Of a DNA stretch of 40,285 bases, positions 25,901 to 31,121 are shown piece after piece. Position 1 is the first letter of the stretch; each line of letters starts with the position of its first letter. The DNA lies in assembly GCA_035939775.1 (NCBI GenBank), contig DASZFO010000096.1, positions 1 to 40,285 of the forward strand. Direction: 5' to 3'. The DNA comes from Pirellulales bacterium (lineage in GTDB: Bacteria; Planctomycetota; Planctomycetia; Pirellulales; DATAWG01). The notes beneath the pieces are model-generated. The model ran no database searches, was not told the origin of the DNA, and saw only the letters and a list, made by a program, of their open reading frames with translations. Both the position numbers and the translations under genes were made by a program.

Positions 25901-27327
25901 GGCTGCACTTCGACGACGTGGCGAAGCTGCTCGACGTGCTCAACCGGCTCGTGGACCTGGGAAATACCGTCGTGGTGATAGAGCACAATTTGGACGTGAT
26001 CAAGACGGCCGATTGGGTGATCGACATGGGACCGGAGGCGGGCGAGGGAGGAGGGTTCGTTGTCGGAGTGGGCACGCCCGAACAGGTCGCTACGAATGCG
26101 GCGCAAGTACGAAGTACGAAGTACGAAGTACGAAAGAAGGGTGGCACTGGCCAGCGAAGTCGGCCAGTGCCGGACGGCGGCAATTCGCCAGCGCAGTCGG
26201 CCATTGGCGGCATTCACCGCAGCCATACAGCCGAAGCGCTCGCACCAATGCTGGCGGCTGGTCCGCATGTGGAAAGGAAACCACATGACTTCGCGGCCGC
26301 CCAAACGCGACGCGCGGAGGATGTGGAGATTCATGAGGTCGGCAAGGCAGTCAGGATGCCCTGGGAAGTGGATGGCCGGCGCTGGCATACGCACGATCGA
26401 GTGGGCCGCACCGGCGAGCCATGTCGCTGGGATGGAGAGGTTTTGGCTCGCGTCGTCGATCGGATTCACGAGCTGGGTGAGTTCAGCGAAACCGATTGGA
26501 ATAGCCGCGGAGTGGTTGAGATTCGGGCCACGAAGAAATCCGACGGCTGGTTCTTTCATGCCATCACCGGCGAGCAATGGCTGTTGAAGCTGAAGTTCCG
26601 CGTTGCCCGCGCCACCTTCAAGCGCGAGAACTTGATCGAGCGGATCGCGCTGACGCCGCTCAACGATCTGGAGCATCTGCCGGTGTACGGCAACGATCCG
26701 CGGGTGAAGTGCAAGAACCTTCGCGGGCCGTTTCAGGAGGTCGAAATCCGCGTGCATTCGCTCGCCGAGATGGACCATCCGGAGTTCTGGAAATTCCTCG
26801 CCGAGGCGGTGGCCGGTTTTCAGAAATTTACGCATCGCGTCGAGCAGAAGCCGGAGGACCTCATGCCTTGGAAAGTGCTTGGCCGAAAATGGCATTTCTC
26901 ACGGAAAGGGTTTCCGCCGGGGAAGCGGGTTCACTGGGAGGCGGAGGTGCTCGAGGAGCTGTGCGAACTCCTCTCGTCGGCCGCCCCCGCCGGACAATTC
27001 CTTTGGAACAATCAGCAATTGGTCCACATGTTTGTCCCCGGCCAGCGCGAGCCGTGGGCCTCAATTCACACCAAGCGGTTGGCGAGCGTCGATCTGCAAC
27101 TGAACGGACCGAAGGGACGATTTGCCCTGGGCCGTCTGACCGACTTGGGAACCGAGCGGAACCTGGACGCGACGCGGCCGGATTTCGACTTCATACAGAT
27201 CAGTTTTCGCGCGGTCGATGATCTTCATCGGGGAAACTTGACGGCATTTCTGCAAGAACATTTGGCAACGATCGGATCGAGCAACGGCGAAGCGAAAAAC
27301 ACGCGGAGATTGGCGCGAGCGTTTTAG
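19930..27327 (+). CDS. uvrA: Double-length fused UvrA (excinuclease ABC subunit A) with C-terminal duplicated domain
   Basis: UvrA finds DNA damage and loads UvrB in nucleotide excision repair. This 2465-residue protein holds two complete UvrA copies. Half one (to about 1045) has Walker A near 33 and 729 and ABC signatures (LSGGESQ, LSGGEAQ) near 568 and 918. Half two (about 1055-2050) has Walker A near 1090 and 1770 and signatures near 1589 and 1959. Both halves keep zinc-binding CxxC pairs (YACTHCG ... CRECDG; RCEACEGNG ... CPVCEGH; FACDRCG ... CPTCEG; RCEACEGNG ... CDVCRGQ). One protein therefore resembles a covalent UvrA dimer. A double UvrA is known from Chlamydiae. The last 350 residues are an extra duplicated domain (see separate entry). 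Palindromic repeats are inserted in frame at codons about 260-288, 1424-1464, 1711-1731 and 2059-2081, all at linkers. The start ATG 19930 has no obvious ribosome-binding site. Confidence 0.95.
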   Translation: MPASDIVIKGAREHNLRDIQLALPRNKLICLTGVSGSGKSSLAFDTLYAEGQRRYVESLSSFARQFLGQMPKPDVDFISGLSPSISISQKTSGQNPRSTVGTITEIYDYLRVLYARTGQGHCPNCSRPITAQSREQIIERIMSLPAETQFLVLAPLIRAQKGEYRDLFEDLIKQGFARARVDGRVVQLSDDLRLDRQMRHNIEVVVDRLTAGDSIRPRLAEAVELALRLGEGNLIVAVNSGRGADGTSASDEKQPKAEFLPLPFGEDQGEGESSLASPRPNPLPEGEGTDSRRRGPRSKAANPGDIVLSAHYACTHCGLSFESPSPQLFSFNSPQGMCRECDGLGEIYGFDVAQLIPNTARSFKDGCIELVGPWRDMGRWRRHIYQGVADTVERVHAVESGTMLETPWETLPADLQKLWLWGTGNEHITFTWRSGAHGHKYGGRFEGIIPHLLSRYRTTNSRIQRRQLEKYMSVVRCGACGGARLGPQGRSVTLATGHSRFADRPKRSLPDVCALSVADAGEFFSALQLDATGQKIAAELLKEIRGRLGFLVNVGLEYLTLDRTAPTLSGGESQRIRLAGQIGCGLVGVLYILDEPSIGLHPRDNQKLLDTLTQLRDKGNTVIVVEHDEDTMRAADTIVDFGPGPGVRGGELVAQGPAATIAKTTRSITGKYLSGKLRIEVPGKRRLGPHSSPLTPRPSSLLRIIGARHNNLQGIDVEIPLGAVVCVTGVSGSGKSSLVNDILVEALRRDLNGGVGAPGHHERIEGINHLDKLIAIDQSPIGRTPRSNPATYIKVFDDIRNLYAKLSESKTRGYKPGRFSFNVSGGRCEACEGNGSNRLEMDFLADVWVTCPVCEGHRFNRETLQVRFKGQNIADVLEMDIQQALAHFENVPDVRHKLQTLHDVGLDYLKLGQPSPTLSGGEAQRIKLARELVKKSTGRTLYLLDEPTTGLHFADIQMLLKVLHDFVDAGNTVLVVEHNLDVIKTADWIIDLGPEGGSGGGRIVAVGTPEELAANPDSYTGRALAPHLDPSARILAVTAAAKAARRGKALGGKSKGNGQARAIVVRGARQHNLKGIDVEIPRDQMTVCCGLSGSGKSSLAMDTIYAEGQRRYVESLSSYARQFVGQMQKPKLDHIEGLSPAIAIEQKHMGHTPRSTVGTVTEIYDYLRVLMARLGEPYCPACDIPIGTQSADEIIAKIMAEPPGTKLYLMAPLEIHVGENYESLWDEIRAGGYPRIRIDRQTYSVDEPPTIDRRRRHLIEVVIDRVAVRPDIRSRIAGSIETALALGKGMLHAAYPSDDMPEAKWRTEIHSQHFACDRCGRSFEPLTPHSFSFNSPLGWCPTCEGLGVQSGANPAALIHDPKLTLAEGAVGIWPAVDQPMFAAMLAALSSKLGIPTDVPFEQLSARQRRTILHGSGEEWIDVSVGHAVRAELPLHLGEGRGEGRRQNALAASPHPNPLPKGEGTITRQPLPLCFRFQYKGLYPALEEAARLSPAMRGKLDHLIDQVECSTCDGSRLRDDAAAVRLRGRTSDEICRLPLGQLSAELDRWELTDREKKIAGDLIREIRTRVQFLVDVGLEYLSLARPAPTLSGGESQRIRLASQVGSGLCGVLYVLDEPTIGLHPRDNRRLLGALEKLRDLGNTLLVVEHDREVVKSADQLLDFGPGAGEFGGQIVARGTPAQVAKSRTSVTGSYLSGKKAIPIPTNRRMGSVGHAVRAKPSRAKAVTHSVPYDSPPDPPGGGWLEIIGARHNNLRNIDVRIPLGTLTAVTGVSGSGKSSLIEDVLYNSLARTLHRARLMPAPHDTIRGIEHVNKVIRVDQQPLGNTPTSNPATYTGVFDLIRELYAQLPEAKIRGYMPRRFSFNAPGGRCEACEGNGQKRIEMHFLPDVWVECDVCRGQRYNPETLAVRYHGQSIAEVLDMSCGRAVKLFENIPRIRKILQTLCDVGLDYLTLGQPAPTLSGGEAQRVKLAAELSRPDTGRTLFLLDEPTTGLHFDDVAKLLDVLNRLVDLGNTVVVIEHNLDVIKTADWVIDMGPEAGEGGGFVVGVGTPEQVATNAAQVRSTKYEVRKKGGTGQRSRPVPDGGNSPAQSAIGGIHRSHTAEALAPMLAAGPHVERKPHDFAAAQTRRAEDVEIHEVGKAVRMPWEVDGRRWHTHDRVGRTGEPCRWDGEVLARVVDRIHELGEFSETDWNSRGVVEIRATKKSDGWFFHAITGEQWLLKLKFRVARATFKRENLIERIALTPLNDLEHLPVYGNDPRVKCKNLRGPFQEVEIRVHSLAEMDHPEFWKFLAEAVAGFQKFTHRVEQKPEDLMPWKVLGRKWHFSRKGFPPGKRVHWEAEVLEELCELLSSAAPAGQFLWNNQQLVHMFVPGQREPWASIHTKRLASVDLQLNGPKGRFALGRLTDLGTERNLDATRPDFDFIQISFRAVDDLHRGNLTAFLQEHLATIGSSNGEAKNTRRLARAF
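20709..20793. repeat. In-frame palindromic coding repeat, first copy in uvrA
   Basis: Inverted arms around 20709-20741 and 20759-20793 code in the uvrA frame for LPLPFGEDQGEG and PRPNPLPEGEG, the same frame as the hemY copy. It lies just before the first zinc-binding module, in a stretch not conserved in UvrA. Confidence 0.93.
24199..24219. repeat. GTAGGGCACGCTGTGCGTG repeat inside uvrA, half copy
   Basis: This 21-base sequence codes for VGHAVRA in the uvrA frame. It lies immediately before the PLPLGEG-family insert at 24225, so two repeat families are nested or adjacent at one site. An identical 21-mer occurs at 25060-25080. Confidence 0.9.
24225..24319. repeat. In-frame palindromic coding repeat, second copy in uvrA
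   Basis: Inverted arms 24225-24258 and 24284-24319 code for LPLHLGEGRGEG and SPHPNPLPKGEG in the uvrA frame. The insert splits a loop between GSGEEWIDVS and LPLCFRFQYKGLYPALEE in the second UvrA copy. Confidence 0.93.
25060..25122. repeat. GTAGGGCACGCTGTGCGTG palindrome inside uvrA, full copy
   Basis: The left arm at 25060-25078 is the inverted copy of 25104-25122. The uvrA frame reads VGHAVRAKPSRAKAVTHSVPY. It lies in the linker before the last ATPase module, where the family has no conserved sequence. Confidence 0.93.
26106..26171. repeat. AGTACGA tandem repeat followed by a GGCACTGGCC palindrome in uvrA
   Basis: Four exact copies of AGTACGA (26106-26133) are followed by GGCACTGGCC at 26143-26152 and its inverted copy GGCCAGTGCC at 26162-26171. 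The frame stays open and codes for a linker between the UvrA core and the C-terminal domain. A 23-base part of the palindrome recurs on the other strand at 36275-36297. Confidence 0.9.
26355..27300 (+). other. Duplicated C-terminal domain of the fused UvrA
   Basis: Two related units, about residues 2143-2295 and 2312-2455, follow the UvrA core. The first begins MPWEVDGRRWHTHDRVG and continues RWDGEVLARVVDRIHELG; the second begins MPWKVLGRKWHFSRKGFPPG and continues HWEAEVLEELCELLSS. The shared pattern is PW-x-V-x-G-R-x-WH, a basic loop, then W-(E/D)-x-E-V-L followed by a helix, and later hydrophobic strands. I cannot name the fold. An accessory nucleic-acid or protein-binding role is a guess. 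Confidence 0.8.
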
Positions 27328-27392
27328 GGAACACCCTCCGTGGCGTTCCGTGACACAGCACGGATTCGGAACGCCACAGAGGGAGTTCCCTA
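27325..27392. repeat. TAGGGAAC palindromic repeat overlapping the uvrA stop
   Basis: The arms 27325-27350 and 27367-27392 are inverted copies with two mismatches in 26 bases and a 16-base loop. The first three bases of the left arm are the uvrA TAG stop codon. It may also serve as a terminator, although it lacks a T-tract. Confidence 0.92.
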
Positions 27393-27446
27393 CAGTTCTT
27401 CACGAAGACCTCAAAAAACGACGCCCTGACAGCCTGGCGTACGATT

Positions 27447-28157
27447 ATGTCCGAACCCCTGTTACCCGCGAGCTTCTTGTTTCGCTATTCGGTCCCGTGC
27501 TTGTATCTGCCGGAGGGAACCGAGCTGCGCGACAAGACGATTGGCGAGGCTTATCGCTTGCCGAATTTCACGCCGCTTGACGGCGGGCCGGATGGGCCGG
27601 AGGTGCGCGTCGGCTGGAACGAATCAGGATTGGCCATCTCGCTCCACGTGATAGGCAAGCGGCAGCTTCCTTGGTGCCGCGACAACCGGATCGAAGACAG
27701 CGACGGCTTGCTCGTCTGGATCGACACCCGCGACACGCACAACATCCATCGTGCCGGGCGGTTCTGCCATTATTTCGTCTTTCTGCCGAGCGGCGGCGGG
27801 CATCGACTCGACGAGCCGGTCGCCGAGCAGCTCTGGATCAACCGGGCCCGCGAGAACGCGCGGCCAATTCGGCCTGGTATGCTTCGCGCAAGAACGGAAA
27901 AGCGGCGCGATGGCTATATCTTGCAGGTGCATATTCCCACGGCCGCGCTCACCGGCTTCGATCCTGTCGAGCATCCGCGGCTGGGCTTCACCTACTGCAT
28001 CGCCGATCGCGAAATCGGTCTGCGCACCTTCAACTGCGGCCCCGAGTTCCCCTTCCGCGACGACCCGAGCCTGTGGGCGACGCTTGAGTTGGTGAAGCCA
28101 GAGTCCGGAGGGAGAAATGCCAAGAAAGGGCGCTCAACTGGCGAGAAAGTGAGCTAG
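27447..28157 (+). CDS. CBM9-like (carbohydrate family 9 binding) domain protein
   Basis: The 236-residue protein starts at ATG 27447. The pattern of a beta-sandwich CBM9-like domain is visible: VRVGWNESGLAISLHVIGK, then SDGLLVWIDTRDTHNIHRAG, FCHYFVFLPSG, YILQVHIPTAALTGFDP and HPRLGFTYCIADRE. No signal peptide is seen, so it may be cytoplasmic, or the true start may differ. Proteins of this kind are common in planctomycetes and of unknown use. The gene ends four bases before the convergent hicA stop. Confidence 0.78.
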   Translation: MSEPLLPASFLFRYSVPCLYLPEGTELRDKTIGEAYRLPNFTPLDGGPDGPEVRVGWNESGLAISLHVIGKRQLPWCRDNRIEDSDGLLVWIDTRDTHNIHRAGRFCHYFVFLPSGGGHRLDEPVAEQLWINRARENARPIRPGMLRARTEKRRDGYILQVHIPTAALTGFDPVEHPRLGFTYCIADREIGLRTFNCGPEFPFRDDPSLWATLELVKPESGGRNAKKGRSTGEKVS

Positions 28158-28161
28158 CCGG

Positions 28162-28347
28162 TCATCTCAACTCCAATCCCAACTGCTTGCGGATAATCCG
28201 GCAAAGACTCTCCCGGATTTCCGTATGCCGCGGGATGGGCGCTTGCCGTCCTGTTGCCGGATTTCGATAAACATCGTGGCGCGCACCATGACGATGCAAC
28301 ACGCAGCCCGCCTCTTGCAGTTCGCGAATGAGAAGTCGCCGTTTCAT
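28162..28347 (-). CDS. hicA: HicA-family toxin (mRNA interferase)
   Basis: The 61-residue HicA-like protein has the double-stranded RNA-binding-like fold pattern: LLIRELQEAGCVLHRHGARH, DVYRNPATGRQAPIPRHTEI, then RIIRKQLGL. The catalytic histidine is His24 in GARH (the usual motif is GSH). It cleaves mRNA when free of HicB. Its ATG overlaps the hicB stop as ATGA, so the two are translationally coupled with the antitoxin gene first. Confidence 0.88.
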   Translation of the reverse strand: MKRRLLIRELQEAGCVLHRHGARHDVYRNPATGRQAPIPRHTEIRESLCRIIRKQLGLELR

Positions 28348-28547
28348 CCGTCGATGGCGAGTTCTTTCGTTTGGGCGCCTTCGGGGGCGGGAGTCTCGTC
28401 GGCCGTCATCAGGTGATACGCGTCGCGGATGTTCTCTTCCAACTCCGCTAGCGTTTCCCCTTGGCTAAATACTCCCGGAACGCCGCGCAGTCGTCCGACG
28501 AACGAGCCGTCGTCTTCCCAGTATTCCAAGACGAATGAAGGTTGCAT
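28344..28547 (-). CDS. hicB: HicB-family antitoxin (short form)
   Basis: The 67-residue protein has the partial RNase H-like HicB fold: FVLEYWEDDGSFVGRLRGVP, GVFSQGETLAELEENIRDAY. The usual C-terminal helix-turn-helix or ribbon-helix-helix DNA-binding domain is missing, so it probably neutralises HicA but may not regulate the promoter itself. The start at 28547 lacks a strong ribosome-binding site. Confidence 0.88.
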   Translation of the reverse strand: MQPSFVLEYWEDDGSFVGRLRGVPGVFSQGETLAELEENIRDAYHLMTADETPAPEGAQTKELAIDG

Positions 28548-28583
28548 TGATGAGTTTCTCTACGAGAACGATGCCAAACGGAC

Positions 28584-29498
28584 TCACAAACATTCTACCA
28601 TCTCCCGCGCATGATAGCTCGACCTCACGAACGGCCCGCTGGCGACGCGGCGGAATCCCATCGAGCGGGCGGCGGCGGCGAGTTCGTCGAACTCCTCCGG
28701 CGGCACGTAGCGGACGACCGGCAGATGCTCGGGAGTTGGCTGAAGATACTGCCCTAGCGTGAGGAAATCGCAACCGGCCTCGAGCAGATCGGCGAGCGTA
28801 TCGAGAAGTTCTTCGCGCGTCTCGCCGAGGCCGAGCATCAGGCCGCTCTTGGTCTTGAGCGCCGGATTGAGCCGCTTCACGATGCGCAGCAGTTCGAGCG
28901 TCCAGCAGTAGTCGCTCTTGCGGCCGCGCACCTGGCGATAGAGCCGCGGGACGGTTTCCGTATTGTGGTTAAAGACCTCGGGGGCGGCCGCCACGACGCG
29001 ATCGATCGCGCCCGGCTTGCCGAGGAAGTCCGGCGTGAGCACCTCGACCGTCGCGCCGGTTCGCCGGCGGACGGCCAGCACCGATTGATAGAAATGCTCC
29101 GCCCCGCCGTCGGCGAGATCATCGCGCGTCACCGAGGTGATCACCACGTGCTTGACTCCCAGCCGCGCGGCCGCCTCCGCCACCCGGTCCGGCTCGTCCG
29201 CTTCGAGCGCCTCGGTCTTCCCCTTCGGCACCGAGCAGAAGCCGCAGGGGCGCGTGCAGACATTGCCCAGGATCATGAATGTGGCCGTCTTTTGCGACCA
29301 GCATTCCATCCGGTTCGGACATTTGGCGCTCTCGCAAACCGTCTCCAGCCGCAGTTCCTCGATCAGCCGAGCGGTAAAATGACTGCCGTCGCCCTTAGGC
29401 ACATTCCGCTTCAGCCACCGCGGCAAGCGGCCAGTCGTGGGCCACGCCGTCACGCTAATTTCAAGCGGTCGAACGACAATTGGCAAGTCGGCGAGCAT
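28584..29498 (-). CDS. lipA: Lipoyl synthase
   Basis: LipA is a radical SAM enzyme that inserts two sulfurs into protein-bound octanoyl chains. The 304-residue product carries the auxiliary cluster CESAKCPNRMEC (Cys55, 60, 66), the radical SAM motif CTRPCGFC (Cys81, 85, 88), VTRDDLADGGAEHF, PDFLG, FNHNTETVPRL, KSGLMLGLGET and the C-terminal RSSYHA with the serine that ligates the auxiliary cluster. The first 15 residues before PRWLKRNVP are poorly conserved, so a GTG at codon 16 could be the real start. No lipB is visible here. It is divergent from smpB. Confidence 0.96.
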   Translation of the reverse strand: MLADLPIVVRPLEISVTAWPTTGRLPRWLKRNVPKGDGSHFTARLIEELRLETVCESAKCPNRMECWSQKTATFMILGNVCTRPCGFCSVPKGKTEALEADEPDRVAEAAARLGVKHVVITSVTRDDLADGGAEHFYQSVLAVRRRTGATVEVLTPDFLGKPGAIDRVVAAAPEVFNHNTETVPRLYRQVRGRKSDYCWTLELLRIVKRLNPALKTKSGLMLGLGETREELLDTLADLLEAGCDFLTLGQYLQPTPEHLPVVRYVPPEEFDELAAAARSMGFRRVASGPFVRSSYHAREMVECL

Positions 29499-29599
29499 AG
29501 TCGGGCTAAACGAGCAACGTCGGCCGGGTTACAATGGGTCAAACCCAATCGTCTGACTAACTTTAATCGTCGGATCGCTCGCAGGAAAGGGCAACGCCC

Positions 29600-30121
29600 C
29601 TGGCTAAGAACATCCCCAAGAACGTCCCGAAAAAGCCGAAGAAAAAGGCCGCCCCCGATCGCGAGCATGACAACGAGCGGCTGATCGCCCAGAATCGCAA
29701 GGCGCGGCACGAGTACGAAGTGCTCGACACGCTCGAATGCGGCATCGTGCTCTTGGGCAGCGAAGTGAAGAGCCTGCGTGGCGGTCGGCTCTCGCTCGAC
29801 GAAGCCTATGGCAGAGTGAAAGAAGGCGAGGTCTGGCTCATGGGATGCGACATCGCCGAATACGTCCAGGCGAATCGGCTCAATCACCAGCCGCGCCGCC
29901 CGCGGAAGCTCTTGATGCACCGCCGCGAGGTCAAGAAGTTCGCCAGTCAGGCCTATGAAAAAGGGCTGACATTGGTGCCGCTCAAAATGTACTTCACCGA
30001 AGGGCGAGCGAAAGTGCTGATGGGCATCTGCCGCGGCAAAAAGCTGCACGACAAGCGCGAGTCGATTAAAGCGGCTTCGATGAAGCGCGACATCCAGCGC
30101 GCCATGCGCCGCGGGGGATAG
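29600..30121 (+). CDS. smpB: SsrA-binding protein SmpB, probably starting at CTG
   Basis: SmpB binds tmRNA and brings it to stalled ribosomes. Conserved family sequence begins well before any ATG, GTG or TTG: IAQNRKARHEYEVLDTLECG, GSEVKSLRGGRLSL, DIAEYVQANRLNHQPRRPRK, GKKLHDKRESIK. The region is open back to a TAA at 29564-29566 and holds no standard start before GTG 29720, which would cut off the essential NRKARHEY part. CTG 29600, following AGGAAAGG (29583-29590) with nine bases between, gives a 173-residue protein starting LAKNIPKNVPKKPKKKAA, a typical basic SmpB N-terminus. An ATG-to-CTG change or sequencing error is the alternative. Confidence 0.9.
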   Translation: MAKNIPKNVPKKPKKKAAPDREHDNERLIAQNRKARHEYEVLDTLECGIVLLGSEVKSLRGGRLSLDEAYGRVKEGEVWLMGCDIAEYVQANRLNHQPRRPRKLLMHRREVKKFASQAYEKGLTLVPLKMYFTEGRAKVLMGICRGKKLHDKRESIKAASMKRDIQRAMRRGG

Positions 30122-30150
30122 GGCCAGGCATTGTCATTTGCCACTATTCT

Positions 30151-30240
30151 CGCGGGCGCACCGCGAGTTTATTCGCGCGCGGGCGGATACCGAGTTTATC
30201 GCGAGGGTGCACTGCGAGTTTATTCGCGCGGGCGCACTGC
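30151..30240. repeat. Degenerate 24-27 bp tandem repeat
   Basis: Three and a partial fourth unit share GCGAGTTTATTCGCGCG-type sequence; the CGAGTTTA cores begin at 30164, 30191 and 30215 (27 and 24 bases apart). It lies between the smpB stop and the end of the small minus-strand gene, overlapping its last codons. Confidence 0.8.
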
Positions 30241-30444
30241 GCCGGTCAGGCCGCTATAGTCGGGCCGATCCTCCGGGTGCCAAAGGGGCAATCCCTGGGC
30301 GATCCGCTCCGCCAGAATCTCGAGCTTGTCGCGCGATCCGGCCGGAGCGTCCGTCGGACCAAATTCATCGGTCTCCACCGGAGCAAAGTCCTCGTCATGT
30401 CCATACTTGAGGATCGTTTCAAAGACATTGCGATGTTGACGCAT
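30220..30444 (-). CDS. Small hypothetical protein
   Basis: The 74-residue ORF starts at ATG 30442-30444, preceded by GGAGAGAAAGGG, a good ribosome-binding site. It is acidic with a distinctive ending RIAQGLPLWHPEDRPDYSGL that looks conserved rather than random. No known domain is recognised. The last codons lie in the tandem repeat. Function unknown; the ribosome-binding site and balanced composition support a real gene. Confidence 0.6.
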   Translation of the reverse strand: MRQHRNVFETILKYGHDEDFAPVETDEFGPTDAPAGSRDKLEILAERIAQGLPLWHPEDRPDYSGLTGAVRPRE

Positions 30445-30932
30445 AACCCTTTCTCTCCAACTACAAAAAACAGTCACAGACGGTCGCTAATTCGGCATGT
30501 CGCCCACGCCCAAAACGCCGCTGCCCGAGGCCGCCGCAAACTTCACTACGGCTTGACCGAGCCTTTGGATCGCACTGCAGCCAAATCGCATTGCAACCAA
30601 TCGCACTGCAACCGGCGGCCCACGATCCAAATCGTCAACAACAACCACCCTGTGACAAAATTACACTTTCCGGGCGCCAAAGGCTCGCTAGCGGTGGGCA
30701 CGCACATGCGGCCAAAAGGCAGGACGACACCCGGCAAACACTCCCCTTGCCAGAGCACCGCATTGTGGTCGATTTCGCCGAAATGTCAAGCATTTGAGGC
30801 TGAAACCGCTTGGCTCATCCAGCGATTTGACGCGGTCGAATTGCGTAAGTTATGCGGCGAAAGTAACTTAATGAGAACCAAATCAGCCGATGAAAGTCGC
30901 GCGATTCAAACGGATTGGACAAATTACTGTCA
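30445..30932. other. Non-coding stretch, 488 bases, with a short tandem repeat
   Basis: No convincing gene. At 30569-30613 a 15-16 base unit (ATCGCACTGCAACC type) is repeated three times. Base composition is less GC-rich than in the genes around. No tRNA or tmRNA-like fold was recognised, although smpB lies upstream. Confidence 0.5.
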
Positions 30933-31121
30933 ATGACATTACCGCGAATCGTGTTCGTGACTCGGCGATTTTGGCCGCTTTTGGGGGGTGCGGTGACGAT
31001 CATCGGCAACCTGGCGGCGGCGCTCGTTGAAAAAAAGGGGATAAGTCCAATTATTCCAATCCAGCAATCTGCGAAACGAATGCAGCTCGTTAATTGGACT
31101 TATCCCCTTTTTAACACATGA
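30933..31121 (+). pseudogene. N-terminal remnant of a GT4-type glycosyltransferase
   Basis: The first 34 codons (MTLPRIVFVTRRFWPLLGGA, then VTIIGNLAAALVE) look like the start of a GT-B glycosyltransferase, including the RRFWP-x-x-GG pattern. After VE the reading frame enters a palindromic repeat (31032-31112) and ends with a TGA that overlaps the ATG of the intact glycosyltransferase (ATGA at 31118-31121). The rest of the gene is missing. It is best read as a deletion scar; a short coupled leader peptide is the other possibility. Confidence 0.65.
31032..31112. repeat. Perfect 22-bp inverted repeat at the glycosyltransferase scar
   Basis: The left arm 31032-31053 (containing GGGGATAAGTCCAATTA) is a perfect inverted copy of 31091-31112, with a 37-base loop. 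The arms begin and end in A and T runs, so it could also terminate transcription in either direction. It sits six bases before the next gene's ATG. Confidence 0.95.

Noticed and set aside
29450-30049. 199-codon minus-strand ORF opposite smpB
   Set aside because: It overlaps the lipA start and all of smpB; no ribosome-binding site or family features.
29720-30121. smpB start at GTG 29720
   Set aside because: It would remove the conserved NRKARHEY region required for tmRNA binding.
30121-30932. Possible tmRNA gene near smpB
   Set aside because: I found neither an acceptor-stem-like pair nor a tag-peptide reading frame.
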